In this document: positions 11,701 to 25,147 of the stretch, one piece after another
Position numbering within the stretch: position 1 is the stretch's first letter
How the letters are laid out: every line of letters starts with the position of its first letter
NCBI RefSeq assembly: GCF_023343835.1
Contig: NC_064435.1
Span: forward strand, 38,650,603 to 38,714,602
Reading direction: 5' to 3'
DNA: 64,000 nt
Source: Lagopus muta
Taxonomy: Eukaryota; Chordata; Aves; Galliformes; Phasianidae
The notes under the pieces: model-generated
The model's input: the letters and a program-made list of their open reading frames with translations, nothing else
Told to the model about the DNA's origin: nothing
Database searches by the model: none
Made by a program: the position numbers and the translations under genes

Positions 11701-14043
11701 TGTGCATAAGGAACTGTATCTGAGTACATGAACTCAAGTGCTAGTATATACTCTTTAAGAATCAGTTTATAAAGTTGATAATTAAACTCTGCTGGATTTG
11801 AAATCTTGCTATTGAACTTCTTTCCTTAGCTCTAAGGTACCTTCTCAGTACCATTAAATGATACTCTTAAATCAGTCATGGTAGATGTACAGACTAACAC
11901 AAGCTCACCATCTGAGGTATACGTAGTAAAAAGAATCACAGGCAACTGAGGGGCTGGAAACTCTCTTGGTGCATTGCAGACCCATGGGGACTCACTGCCT
12001 TTGGATTTTAGCGAAATCCTCCATGGACTATACTGTCATCTTAAAGCATTTTAAATGTACAGGTATACCCCCTAAGCAGATCTTAATTGTGTACTTCCTC
12101 AAGTTACTGTACAGAAATGGGAAGCTCTTCAAGTATTTATAAGGGAAATTCACTGCTTCTGTTAGATAACTGTTGCAATCAAATTCAGTGATTAAATCAA
12201 AACTTGAGGAACAGGTAAAATAGTAATAAGACCTAATGCAAATGAAACACGGACAATTAGAGTACTAATGGCACAGTGCAGCAACAAAGACTAATTTATT
12301 TATTAAAAAGCAGTACACTACACATTCAGACACAGGAAATAAATAATAAGAAATAAAATACACTATGCTATGTGTACCTCAAGGAAGATCACCACAATTC
12401 CAAGTGTTGCCGGTTAGCAGCTGAGATGACATTTGGAGGCAGTCATTAACTACAGCTCTTCCTTTCAATGAAACAAGAGGAAAGTGAATAGCATTTGGAT
12501 TTATTTCTTTGTTCTTTCTGAACACCAAGATCAACACATACAAAGGACCTACTCCAATTACCACAGGTATCAGTGGCAGTTTCTTATTTCAAAGGGAGTT
12601 CTCAAGACAGTAGCACAGGGATGACCAATTAAAGTTCCCACATCTGCAGTTTGCCTGCAGTCATTTGATGTATATCAAAAAAGTCCAGGTCAAATATTGA
12701 AATCAAATACATGGACTATAATCCCTGGGCTGAACTAAAGCTGAAGAGAAAAATTTCAAAGCCAAGAGAATACTCCTAAATCTAGAATTCTTTGGATCAG
12801 CCCAGGAAAGTATGACATCCAAATAAATTTAAATGTTTTTATCCCCACACTTTCTGACTTTTATTTATTACTCCTTTTCATCTTAGGACTTCAGTAACCA
12901 AACTGATTAAATGGTACAAGCACCTAAATATAACCCAATATTTTAAGCTTTGTTTTATAAGCCTTCACTGTTTCTCAAGATCAGAACCATATGCAGGAAA
13001 CTGATGTTCAAGAAAAAAAATTTGTGTTAGCAATTACATTATCACGCTTGCTGATATATTCTTTTTTCCTAGCAGATAACCAGCATCCCAGGCTAAGAAA
13101 TGTAAGCAGTCTTTTTGCAGGATTATCCTGAGTCAGAGCAGGGTCAGAACTGTGTACACCGTGGCCCTCCCTGACTGGCAATCCTATGGCCTTTGAATCA
13201 CATCCTTTGTTTAAGCTTGAGCCATATGGAACAACACTTAGCATCAGAGTATTTTTATCATTCCAGTGTGAGTCACTCAATTAAAAAGGGCAGTAGCTAC
13301 GCCACTTAAACTATTATGATTGACCTCCCGCCCCAAGAAAAAGCCAATAATACACTTTATATTTCCAAGTCCCTTCAACCTCTTATACTTTTTTTTTTTT
13401 TCTTAATTGGACTGCTCAGAAAGGTATGGAACAAGAAAACTGCTATCAAACTAAAAAGGAAATTATCACATTGGAGAATTGGAGACAGAAGCCCAGGTTA
13501 AGTTCCCTGTGGTGTGCCCAACCTTTCTACATCCTTTCCAGTAAAGCCTTCCAAAAAAATGTGCCATTATTAATATGTTACTACTGATAAGATTTCAAGC
13601 TACTGCATTACAACAGCATTTTAGTGCTTGATATACATGAACTTCTTATCAGGTTAATCCCTACAGATTCTTATTCATTAAATTCTCTAACAGAGATTTG
13701 ATAACCAACAGCTGTGAATGCAGATAGAAAAAAAAAAGTGTCTCTGGGGAGGCAAACAAATCAACATGAAATCAGCACCCTGCTCTTAACAGAATTCTAA
13801 CTGATTAGATGGAATGCAATTCAAGGTCTGAGAACTCCTATTAGCTGTTCTGGATTTTGACCACCGAGTCTCACTAAATTTTACCTAAATCTGAATGGTT
13901 GTGCTCAGAAAATAGCCTCCTATGGGAAATTTTTGGCCTGACTGCGCAAATTCTCCCATCATCTTCTAGTGGGCTAGAATTTCATTCTGGAGCATATGGC
14001 TTAGAATCATAGAAGCAAATTGTAAGCTTGTCTATGACAGTGC
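5760..14043. other. RP1 5' flank or intron 1: no gene recognised
   Basis: This is about 8.3 kb of AT-rich sequence. It holds poly-A tracts at 10314-10333 and 10338-10352, an AAAAC run near 10420-10441, and a short imperfect duplication of a CATGAAATAATTTGAAT unit at 8198-8238. It must contain, or lead to, the non-coding first exon of RP1, but I could not place that exon with confidence; one candidate donor near 6842 is given in the findings. All open frames here are short and without family resemblance. Confidence 0.6.
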
Positions 14044-14240
14044 ATAGAATCATAAAATTATAGAATAACTCAGATTGGAAAAGACCTTCAAGATCATCGA
14101 GTCCAACCACAACCTAATCACCATACTACCCTAACACTAACAACTCACTGCTAAATCGTGTCCCTGAGCACCACATCCAAATGGTTTTTAAACACGTGCA
14201 GTGATGGTGACTCAACCACCTCCCCGGGGGATCTTGTCTC
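14044..14240 (-). mobile_element. CR1 LINE 3'-end fragment
   Basis: The plus strand carries TAGAATAACTCAGATTGGAAAAG, then GATCATCGAGTCCAACCACAA and a CCCTGAGCACCACATCCAAA block. This is the reverse complement of the conserved CR1 3' end, so the element is on the minus strand and 5'-truncated. A separate GAATCATAGAAG trace at about 14003-14014 may be part of the same remnant. Confidence 0.85.
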
Positions 14241-16029
14241 AGAGCTAAGAGTATAAACATTCTCTACTTAGTTTTCTGTATTTTAGCAAACTACTTTGCC
14301 TTGATTTTGTAACATACAACTGAAAAGGGATAGGTCATCTCTCTGCATATTTTCTAAGGTTAAGCCTCTGAAAAAAGCCACCACAGACTACATTTTGCTA
14401 TACTTATTTTATGTCAACATAATTTCTTGCACTGATATGTGTATGCTTACACAGTAGTAAAATTCTTTGAACACGATAAATCATGACTAAAATTTTCTTC
14501 TTTTTTTCTGTCCCTGGTTTTCTTATCTTACTTTTTTTTTTTTTTCTCCATTGAACACCAGCCTTCATGATCCACCCCAGCTCTTTCATCAAATTAATAA
14601 AAACAACCTTAGCACCCAAGGAATTGTAACATTTCAACTGCAGGTCTAATTAGTGCTGTCAGTTCATTCAATATTGACCTTTCCCCCAACTGGTTAGAAA
14701 GCTCCTATGTGTAAAGTTTTATTGAAATTTTTACTTATTAAGATAACGTAGGCTCACAACATGTTCCTCTTGTATACTCTTCTATTATTTCAGTGCATTT
14801 ATTATCAATCAATTTATTATTATAATTCTCTGCATTTTTCAAAGATTATGGCCAAAGCAAAGGGTTAAGCATGAGTTCCCTGGCCAAGCTCTTAACATTT
14901 TATCTTGAATATTAACCCCGCATGCCTCAGTTTGTGTATCTGACATTGGCTGCAAAGACCTTTGTCAACTTTCATATTTCATGGAGACATTGTGAAGCAT
15001 CAACTAAAGAAATCTCGTGAAACTCCATCAGGGCAAATGACTGAGAGAGACAGATCTGTTGTTCCTCCGGAGGACAACATACAGTCCTTTGTGCCAGGCT
15101 CTGGTGTTATTTCCTTGATGGAGTTCAGAGATTGTGTAAGTTCATAAACTGAGGACAAGAAAGAAAAACACAGGGCTTAGACATTTTATTCAGGTTTGCC
15201 TCCTAACACTGTAAAACTCTGATCAAAATTCACATCTTCAAACACTTGCTCAGATCTGATGCTGAGGCTCCTGAATTTTTAACAGTACAGCTCTGCTGCT
15301 GAGCACATGTACAACCTTACCAGCTCTGACAGCACTAAGCCACTTAACATCTTAGCCTTGGTGCAGTGCACAGCTTGTCAATGTTTTGCCCATCTTGCCT
15401 GAAGAAACCTGACCACCTCTTGCAACAGCCCAGGAGCAAGCTGTCACCCTCCTCACATCCTCTGGCTACTAGCGCTTTTACAACTCTGAAGGGCTGGTTC
15501 ACTGTCTGATTTAGAGCAGGGATTTAAATGCATGCATATCAGCTTTCAAGGCAGCTCTACACTCGTGCTGTATAAGCTTTGTATAAGATAAAGCCTGACC
15601 TGCATAGAGCATCTAGTTCTACAACAGACTTCCCAAGTACAAACACACCATAGTGAGAGAGAACTCCAAACCTGAGCTTAGATACCATTTATTTGTCAAC
15701 CATGGAAATAATATCAAATATGAATACCAATCTGAAGACTGCAACTCACCATGATTCAAGCCAACTTATCCAACTCAAAGCTAGGAATTCCCAAAGAAAA
15801 CAAGCTGACCAACTCTAGTGTTGCATTCCTGTGCCAGTATCCTTAATGAGTCTAGCTTACTCAGCTTGGCTAAACACAGGTATAAGGAAGAAGTACAGAG
15901 AAAATACAGGTACAGAGCGCTGTGAGGGAAAATACAGAATTATATTTGACTGTCTTACTTGCAGCAATATACAAACTCTACATAGATCAATCTTCTCATT
16001 CCTTGGCTTGCTTTGTTAGTGGGGGTTCT
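14241..16029. other. Non-coding, nothing recognised
   Basis: AT-rich sequence with a T run near 14530-14545. No gene or repeat family was recognised. The somewhat less AT-rich part at 15220-15480 does not match any family I can name. Confidence 0.5.
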
Positions 16030-17290
16030 CTCCACCCAGGTGCAAGACCTTGCACTTAGGTTTGTTGTATCTCATGAGGTTCTCCTGCTCAAGCCCATCT
16101 AGGTCCCTCTGGGTGGCATCCCATCCCTCACATGCATCTACTGCACCCTACAGCTTGGTGTCATCAGCAAACTTGCTGAGGGCGCAGTCAACCCCACTGT
16201 CAATATTAGTGATTAAGATATTAAAAAGTATTGGTCCCAGCGTTGACACCTGTGGGATATCACTTGTCACTGATCTCCATCCAGACACTGAGCCATTGAC
16301 CACCACTCTCTGGACCCAATCCTTCAGTAAGTTCTTCATCCACAAACAGTCCACCCATAAAATCCATATCTTTCCTATTTGGAGAGAAGGATTTTGTGGA
16401 GTACTGTGTCAAAGGCCTTACTAAAGCCCAGACAGTTGACATCAGTGGCTCTTCACTTGTCCATTGATGCAGTTGCACCATCATGGAAAGCCACTGAGTT
16501 GGTCAAGCAGGATTTACCCTTGGTGATGTTGTTCTCCCATATCCCCTCCCTGTCTTCCATGTGCCTTAGCATAACTTTCAGAATGATCATGTTCCATGAT
16601 CTTCCCTGGCACAGAGATAAGACTGACAGGTCAGTAGCTCCTGGGGTCATCCTTTTTACCCTTCTTAAAAATGGGTGCGATGTTACCTTTTTTCCAGTCA
16701 CCAAAGATTTCACCTGACTGCCATGACTTTTCACATATCATTCAGAGTGGCTTGGCAACTACATCAGCCAATTCCCTCAAGACTCTGGGATGCATCTCAT
16801 CAGAACCCATAGATCTGTGGATGTTCAGGTTTCTCAGGTGGTCATGAACCTAATCTTTGCTGGTGCTGGGAGGGGCATTGCTTCCCCAGTCCCCTCCTAC
16901 CAAATCATATTTTTTGAGGGCTGTGTGACAAGCAGTTATCAGAGAAGATTGGGTCAAAAATATTGTTGAATACCTCAGCTTTCTCCTTGTCTGTTGTTAC
17001 CAGCTTGCTTGCATCACTCACTAGGCACTCACTACACCCTCTCTTCAACTTTTCTTTTCTGGTTGAGGTAGCTGTAGAAGCATTTATTACTTTTCTTGGC
17101 ACTCCTTGCCAAGTTTAATTCAAGCTGTACTTTGGCTTTCCTGACCTCACCCCTATAAAGCCTAGCAGCTTCATTATACTTCCTTGGTACCTGTCCCTGC
17201 TTCCACTGCCAGTGCATTTTCTTCTTACTCTGTAGTTTGACCAGCAGGTCCTAGTTCAGCCATGCTAGTCTCTTGCTTTCTTTTATATGT
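16030..17290 (-). mobile_element. CR1 LINE internal fragment with decayed ORF2 (reverse transcriptase)
   Basis: Read on the minus strand, short interrupted frames encode CR1 ORF2 segments. The frame at 17032-17217 includes KYNEAARLYRGEVRKAKVQ and CFYSYLNQKRKVEERV, the linker before the RT. The frame at 16148-16354 includes [16 protein letters not shown] and ends FADDTKL, corresponding to the F/YADD active-site region of the reverse transcriptase. Several frameshifts separate the pieces and no 3' end follows, so this is a dead internal fragment. Outer limits are approximate. Confidence 0.88.
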
Positions 17291-18732
17291 TTATTCTAAC
17301 TTGAACTGTCTGCTTTAAACACCTTCTAAACATCATTATTTTGGAGCTACATTTCTCTTGAGTCCAGTTCCACTCTAGTTGGTATTTATACTGCTCTTAT
17401 CATTGCATATTTCTAGCAGCAAGAAATCACTGGTGGATTTTATCCTCATAACATCTCCGTGAGATATACTGACCTACCCTTTCCTGTGTAGAGGACTGAC
17501 TGAATGGCATAGCCTGGTTTAGTGCCTGTAAACCAGGAAATAAACCCATCATTATTACAAAATAAACCAGTGCAAGAAGACCAGTTATCCTTAACTATTG
17601 TCTTCAGATTTTGTGAGAAGGACAATAAGAAAGAGCAGCAGTCATTCCTTCTTTTTGCAAGTACAGCCATCTGTATCTTTAGGGATACAGAAGATTGCAT
17701 AAGTCCTTGGAGAGTAAAAAGCTAATGTAGAAAAACAGAGCCCATTCCAGAGCAAGCTCTAGTTAGAATCAAAGTCCTTGCCATTGTTACTCTCAATACT
17801 CTCTGTATTAAGAAAGCAACATCTAAAAAGTCAATGGAATACTGCTGAAATAAACCAGTATTTGCAAAATCTCCCCTGGTCAGGTCACCAGCCAAGGTCA
17901 ACCACAGCAATCACTTAGGAATGGTGACAGAACAATAGACCTGCTGTACAGAGCAAACTAGGCACTGGGGCTCTGCTTCTATCTCAACAGATAAGCAATT
18001 CTTGGGACTTCAAATAAATCACTGGCAACAGCTAGCGGAAAGAAGGATGTTGGATAGATCCTCTCATGTTTTTCTTAGCAGACTGCCACAGGGAAATACT
18101 CAGATGCTGAACGATATCTGTTTACTTAGAAGAGCCTGATATAAAGAAGAAGTGACATAGTATAATCTGGTCACGCAAACTGTCTCTAAGCAATTAGACT
18201 GTCTTATTGGTTTAATGCTATTTTAGGTTTATTTTTTGCTTTTGGGAATTAGACTTGATCCTTGAAAAATACTGTATGTATTATGCAAAGTTGTACATCT
18301 ATTTATCACGGTATCACAGCTTACTGTAGTTACCATAAAATTTGTCTAAGATATATAACATCAAAATGAACTGAGGTACTCAGCACACTTTTAGAACCAC
18401 ATAGAAAAAAAATATTATAGGCATTGTTCAGCATGTTTTCCAGATACTAATCTGTAACATTTATCTCCTTTCAGAAAGACAGTGGGAAAAATTAGTTTTA
18501 TGTGGCTTCACTTCAGGTCTAAAAAGCAAATCTTCATTTCATTTAGATGTATATCTTTCTTTTTACTGCCTTTAATGCTTTTCAAATTACAAATTTTCAC
18601 AGGCTTTTTTCCAATAATTTATATTGCCAGGTAATTTTTAACATACCAAGATTTATTTATACTGCAGTAAACTACAACAAAATTACTTGCAGAGAAAAAA
18701 AAGTATACTTAGAAAACATAACTTAAAATAGT
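17291..18732. other. Non-coding, nothing recognised
   Basis: This stretch lies between two CR1 copies. The small frames at 17446-17700, 17522-17725 and 17722-17910 overlap each other on both strands and have no family resemblance. Confidence 0.5.
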
Positions 18733-19412
18733 CACAGAATCATAGAATAATTCAGGTTGGAAAAGCCCTTAAAGATCATCAAGTCCAACCACAACCTAAC
18801 CATACTACCCTAAATAACAACCCTCCACTAAATCATGTCCCTGAGCACCACATCCAAACAGTTTTTAAAAACATCCAGGGATGTTGACTTAACCACCTCC
18901 CTGGAGAGCCTATGCCAGTGCTTAACAACCCTTCCTGTAGAGAAATTTTTCCTGCTATCCAACCTAAACCTCCCCTGGTGCAATGAGGCCATTTCCCTTC
19001 ATCCTGCCACCTACCACCAGTGTGAAGAGACCAGCCCCACTCTCGCTGCATTCACCTTTCAGGAATTTGAAGAGAGCAATAAGGTCTCCCCTCAGCCTCT
19101 TCTTCCCCAGATCCCTCAGTCACTCCTCATAGGCCATATTCTCCAAGACCTTTACCAGCCTTGTAGACCTTTTTTGGACTTGCTCCAGCACCTCAATGTC
19201 CTTTCAGTACTGAGGTGCTCAAAACTGAACACTGTACTTGAGGTGAAGCCTCACCAATGCTGAGTACAAGGACAAGATTATTTTCCTAGTCGTTCTCACC
19301 TCACCATTCCTGATACAAGGCAGCATGCCATTGGCCTTCTTGGTCACTTTGGCACAATGCTGGCTCATATTCAGCCAAGCGTCCATCAGTACACCAAACA
19401 CAGAGTCACCGA
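18733..19412 (-). mobile_element. CR1 LINE 3' fragment
   Basis: The plus strand begins CACAGAATCATAGAATAATT and GGTTGGAAAAG, the reversed 3' terminus, then runs back through the 3' UTR into the RT C-terminal coding region. A minus-strand frame at 19219-19401 contains KKANGMLPCIRNGEVRTTRK and LYSALVRLHLKYSVQF, both CR1 RT C-terminal signatures. It is 5'-truncated. Confidence 0.9.
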
Positions 19413-19574
19413 GGCAAGAAGGAGACAGTACTAATTAATAGCAATATGCTTGCATTATACAAAAGAATCCGATTCAAAACTGGTTGTCTTCTTCTGTGAG
19501 AATCACTTCTATCAGCTTGGCAACATGGCAGGCTAGACAAAAGCCATACTCAATGTTGCATGCACACATAGTAC

Positions 19575-19866
19575 TGCACTATTTCTGATACCAGACAGAA
19601 TGCCATTGGCCTTCTTGTCCACCTGGACACACTGCTGGCTCATGTTTAGCAGACTGCCAACAGATTCTTTTCCTCTGCTCAGCTTTCCAGCCACTTTGCC
19701 CCAGGCCTGTATGTGGCATCACCTGGCATTCTTGTGATCAAAGTGCAGGACCCGGCACTTGGTTTCATTGAACTTCATATAATTAGCTTCAGTCCACCAA
19801 TCCAGCCTGCCCTGATCCCTCTGTAGAGCCTTCCTACCCTCTGGCAGAACAAGATCACCTCCCAGA
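19575..19866 (-). mobile_element. Second, separate CR1 LINE internal fragment
   Basis: The segment again contains the reversed ATGCCATTGGCCTTCTTG block already present at about 19327 in the neighbouring copy, followed by CR1 sequence further upstream in the element (GTGCAGGACCCGGCACTTGG). Because that block is repeated, this is a second CR1 insertion and not the continuation of the first. Confidence 0.8.
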
Positions 19867-20940
19867 TGCTGAAATCTAAAAGTGAAAAAGTGATTCCTTA
19901 AATTAACGCACTTGGAAAGAGATTAATGTACTCACTGAGAAACAGAATCAAATTTATGTGCTCTGCACATCCTAACAATAAGTAAATTTAGATCCTGTTG
20001 CAAAATTACAAAATTTTGATAAAGGAAATCAACATGCTCTAAGTATACTATCAGTTTATTCAGTTAATTAAATACATGCATAAGTCCTTCTTTACAGAAG
20101 AACAAATACACATTCAGCATAAATGCCTACAAAAATATAGAACCGCATGTTATATGCACTAGTCAGATATACCTCTAGCTATGAATTGCATGCTAGTCAG
20201 ATCATAAGTTTTCTTTCCTCTTCCATAGTGTATGCTTTCTGAAAATTAGGGGTCTTCCAAGTCACCCTATTTTTAGATCAGTATTTATAAAGTTTGAAGA
20301 AATTTTGGATATCTCCTTGGAAGAAAAAAAGAGTTTTTTCTTCTCCACTTTTCAAGTAAAGTCACTGTTTAATTTTAAATCATTCGTAGACTTTTTAAAT
20401 AAGTAGTCCAATTTATTTTATTTCTTCTATCAGTGCACTTTGACTCTTACATCCTAACATTCTTTTTGAAATTTCACCACCATTAGCCACTCTTCCCTAC
20501 TGAAGTTGTGAATTTTCTTAATTCTACATACATCAGAGTTCTGTTGAACTGATTCACTTTAATTTATCTTCTATCTTCAATAATTCAACTTCATCCATAG
20601 TCCAGAGGCTCCCATCCACGTTATATGCACTACAAATATGTAAGATATACCCCTTAATATCTTCAAGTTGGAGAATGGAATTGTGCAAGGGATAATGAGG
20701 ATTCACAAGTAGTCTTCTGAAGACAAATTAAAGCATGGTTATTAATATTAAAGGCTATCTCTTAAAAGGCACCAAATTGTTTATACATATATATTTGGAA
20801 AAGCTAAATAAATGAATGTTATTAGAGAATGAAACAGCTTTTATATGCTGCCAAGTTCTAAGGTTTGCTACTTCATTTGCAGTAGTTTAGACAGTGCTAT
20901 ATTTTATGGTGTAAGACAAAGATATAATCCCTTTACTAAG
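19867..20940. other. Non-coding, nothing recognised
   Basis: AT-rich sequence with no recognisable gene or repeat. Confidence 0.5.
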
Positions 20941-21620
20941 TGTTCTCTTTAACACTGAAGACAGGTGAGCTCACGCATCAGGTGCCAGTGACAAGCTCTT
21001 GGCAGGGGAGTGCTGCAGGGGTGGCTTCTATGAAGAGAGGCTGGGGTTTTGCCCTATGGCAGAGGAAAGTTCTTCCAGCTGGCTCCAGTTGTCCCAGGAG
21101 CCATGTCTGTGGTGCCTCTAAGATCGCATACTGGAAAAAAAAAAAAAAATGCTGGAGAGGTGAAGAAGGACAGGCAAGCAGAGAGAGAGACAGCACTGTG
21201 AGCACCAAGGGCAGAGAAGGAGGAAGTGGTGCCACAGGCTGCCAAGTGGATGTCCAGCAGCTCAGGGCGCACCCCATGCTGGAACAGAATCTTCTGTGGT
21301 GCTGCAGCACACGGACAGACCCCCATACTGGAGGCAGGGGAAGGTATAAGGTGGAAAGAGAGGCAGAGAGGAGCCGTTGTGGACTCACAGCTGTTGTTTT
21401 AGTGTGCTTATCACTACTCAAATCTATTTTAGCTGGCAATGAATTAAATTAGTTTTCCCCAAGTCAACAGAGCTTTGCCCAAAAAAATAATCAGTATGCA
21501 GCTTTGTTGTTTTTACCTCAAACCACAAAGTTTTCTCATCCTATTTCCTCCACCTGTCCAGCCAAGGAGGAGAGCAGGCTCTTGGCCCTTCACCGCAGCT
21601 CACCCAGAGAAACACAGAAA
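20941..21620 (+). mobile_element. Probable avian endogenous-retrovirus / LTR-like remnant
   Basis: A GC-richer island in AT-rich surroundings carries an internal A run at 21134-21148. It includes GGCAATGAATTAAATTAG and TTTTCCCCAAGTC near 21430-21465, then CACCTGTCCAGCCAAGGAGGAGAG near 21550-21573. These blocks resemble a repeat common in bird genomes that I associate with ERV/LTR elements, but I am recalling this and have no alignment. The two-strand open frames at 20940-21452 and 20978-21439 reflect composition and are not genes. No gag, pol or env coding sequence is visible. Ends are approximate. Confidence 0.42.
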
Positions 21621-24600
21621 CACCTTCAGAAACTGCAGCCTCTCATTCCTGCAATCAGTCTAGGCAAAAATCAAAGAGTCTAGGCAAAAATCAAGATATT
21701 CCATATTAACTACCGGCTCATAAATATTCCTTTTCAAAACACCTTGCCTGGTAGCAGCAGGTATAGATAAGAGAAAATAAGGTTGAAAATACTTTCTGCC
21801 TTGGTTACCTCTGAGGGATTAGAGATGAAATCCTCATTCTTTTAACTGCAAGTTTTTAGTCACGGCGATATTTCCCTCAATACTGTCAGAGTTCAAGACA
21901 ATCAACCTGCAAACTGACACAAACTGCATGCTTCAGCCAAGTAAGCTCTTTCAAGTAAGTAGAGCTAATAGTGGGACCAAGGGTTTATAACCTCAGGCCA
22001 CATAACTGAAGTTGAAAACTGTCTGAAGTGAAGCCATTTAAAGTTCAGTGCATTTCAGAATCTGAAACTCACAAATAAAAAGAATCATAGAATCACCAAG
22101 GTTGGAAAAGACCTGCAAGATCATCCAGCTCAACCGCCAAACATCTTATTCTTATATTCTCTAAATGAAATTTCAGTTTACTGCTTTGAAAACATTTTTT
22201 TTGTTTTAGAAAATTTACATTTTTAAAATAGTAAAAATAAAATATCGCAATAAGAAAACACAGCAAATCATTTAAATGAAATATTTCAGAGCTTTTTCCT
22301 CTTGATCTGATCTCAGCTTCCTTTTAACTTCCTTTGTGATTTTGGCTCTGGCTTCATTGAAAATGAGGAAAAAAAGATGAAATCTAAGGATGGGAAAAGA
22401 ATGAGAAAAAGCTGTGTATAGAATTTTAGGCAGTCAGCATAATGATCACTTCTGTTTTTATAACATCGGAAACTAGAATATAGCTATTGAGTAACTGGTA
22501 GACTGCCACATGCCAGATGATTGACACTGCTGTCCTAGTGCCTAGGGCCTCATGGCAAATTGCTCCAGCAGTAGATGACGTGCATTTTCCAATGATATTA
22601 TAACCATGTCATTCAATTAAAGTCTACATACAGTTCAATAGTACTGATGCATAAATAACTCAAACATGATTTTAAAAGCACATACTTATGGTAACAGAGA
22701 TGCTCAAAAGAAAATAATCAAGCGTCAATCAGTATTAAAAGTACTGTTAAGAAAAACTTACTGCACTGTTGAATGACAGATTAACATCTTTATGTTGACA
22801 AACAAGAATGTCTCTTGTATGAAAAAAAAAAGTGCCTGTCAAAGCACTTCTTCAATAGTATTCTCTTTACAACAATGTCACTAATTAGACAACATATTTC
22901 AATTAAAAAGGACTCCCCTGATATTTAAAGTAAATTGATTTCAAGGCCACATGAAACCAGTGCGTAACCAGTAAGTATCCACCTAAGAATAAAATTTAGC
23001 TGTTACATTTGCTTTAAAGTAATCATAGCTATGTCCAAAATCTTTATAAACCAAAACACCAATTTAATGAAAAAAACCAGTCCACTTAATATTATATTTT
23101 AATCACAAAGGGTTTAAATCATTTTATATTTTTAAAAATGGTCATTCTAAATCATTAAAGAGTTAGTTCTTTATTTATAGGTGGTGTATTTACTCAAATC
23201 ATATTATCTCCCACAAAGAAATAAATGAGAAGACGTGCAATAAGAACAACTCAGTCCAGAATCCTCATGAGCTCAACAGACAAATACAGAGCTGAAAATC
23301 TTTGCACTAATGTTTATAATAAAGTCGTAACTTCATATTTCCTAAGCTTTTGTCCCATCATTAGTATTCTAATGTAGAAAATGAGAAATGACATAACTAT
23401 TCACAAAAAAGAGGGTTATATCAGAACATGCTGCCTCATGGGACAGAAAAGACCACAAAGCCCTGAGAGATGTGACATGAGGGAGTGATCACATCCATAC
23501 TAGGAAGAGAAAGCTATAGAAAATTCACTTCAAGAAAAATAAATTTTCGATGTAAAATCTGTATAAGCAAAATAAGTCAATTTAGTTTCTCTTCCGATTT
23601 TCATTGTTTCTTTACAAAAAACAGTTGAGTAACCACAGCAGAATTTGGCAAAGTGCTTCCAAGAGCTCTCTGTTAACATCTAAGAAGAAAAGTGATTTGT
23701 AAAGCATAAATTTTGCTTATGCTTGTAAAGCATAAATATTACATAAATGTAATATTTCTGGCATACATTCTATTTCACAGTGCTCTTAGTCCCCAACCTC
23801 TGACAAAACGCACCTTAAAACAAGTAAATCTGATCAGTCTCATTTCACAGTCATTTGGGATTCTGTATTTGCTCATTTTTTAATATCAGATTGACAGAAC
23901 AGCTGCAAATAGGCACTTTTGAAATGCCATATAAAATCATTCATATCACTTAACTTCATCACGTAAGATATTTATAACTGATGACAAAATTGCTCATGTG
24001 CAACTGACTAATGCTGTCCCCCACCCATGGGTTTTTTGCAATGCCTCATATCAGTTTGGCTTCAGTAGCAGAGCCTTATCTATGAAACAAACCCATCAGT
24101 TTCCGGACAAAAATCTGGAAAAAGATTAGCTCCCTCCCTGCTGAGATAAATCACTTCCCTGTGTTTTTACTTGCAGACTTTAACATTTTTCATACAGCTT
24201 TTACTCTGACTAGATCTATAAAGCAATGTGAGTTTCAAGATAACTAACACTTGCCTGATACAAATTTAAAACCAGCAATTGGTAGCATTACTCTTTAACA
24301 GCATGTCAATAAAGTAGCAACTATTTACTGGTTTCATATTTCTTATAAGGAAACAATTATTTACTTGTTTCACAAGTTTTTAATTAATTATTGTTTTTTG
24401 AACCAGGCAAAAAGGAAGAAAAGACGTGCATGTGTTCAGCCTAAACCAACAATTTAAGTTTAAATGATAACTGTTCATACCACAAAGTTGTAAATATATA
24501 CATAGATTACATTCTATATGCAAATATTATACTATAAACACAAATCCCACAGACGTCTACAAATATTCCGGCTCTCTAGCTCCCAGGATTCCAGTGCAGA

Positions 24601-25147
24601 TATCTTTCTCTACTTAAATGAAAGTTGTGAAATTCTTGAATTTCAGAGGTCATTGTCCTTCATTTTTGAAGAGTTCCAAAATAGATACTAAAAATTTAAA
24701 CTAGTGGCTACAGTCAAATGCTCTAAATTATACATAATGAATATAGATAGAATACACTTCTTGTATTGATAAAGTAAATATATAAAGAATATTGCCCTTA
24801 TTTTCAAGTGTCAATTAATTCCTTTATATCTAACTAAATTTTCTTTCCAATAAAAATTCATTTATTCATTACAAGTGTATCTTGAGACATTCAAACAAGC
24901 AGATATCAGATCATTATAAATAGACTCTGCACATACATGCAGACTCCACATATACATGACTTGCACATTTTCAAATGGAATGTACAGAATTGCATACAGA
25001 TATTCAAGTCAAAAACCTGATCATGTCTCTTTCCCAGAATTTCATAACCCTTCTCTTACCAGAGAGAAATACCCTTCACTTCACAGCCACATCTTATTCA
25101 CGTCATCATTTTTTGTCAGTATATACATTTGTGAATGGTCGAGAATG
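21621..25147. other. Non-coding, nothing recognised apart from a small CR1 piece
   Basis: AT-rich sequence containing one short CR1 terminus (listed separately), a small perfect inverted repeat at 23735-23756, and the left member of a 20-bp direct repeat at 24907-24926. Confidence 0.5.
22082..22142 (-). mobile_element. CR1 LINE 3'-terminal fragment
   Basis: GAATCATAGAATCACCAAGG followed by GTTGGAAAAGACCTGCAAGATC is the reversed CR1 terminus. Only about 60 bp is retained. Confidence 0.8.

Noticed and set aside
16148-17217. Small protein genes on the minus strand
   Set aside because: They are fragments of CR1 reverse transcriptase with frameshifts between them, not host genes.
20940-21452. 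A 170-codon plus-strand frame and a 153-codon minus-strand frame overlapping it
   Set aside because: They lie on both strands of a repeat-like, GC-richer island, have an A15 run translated as Lys, and have no family resemblance.
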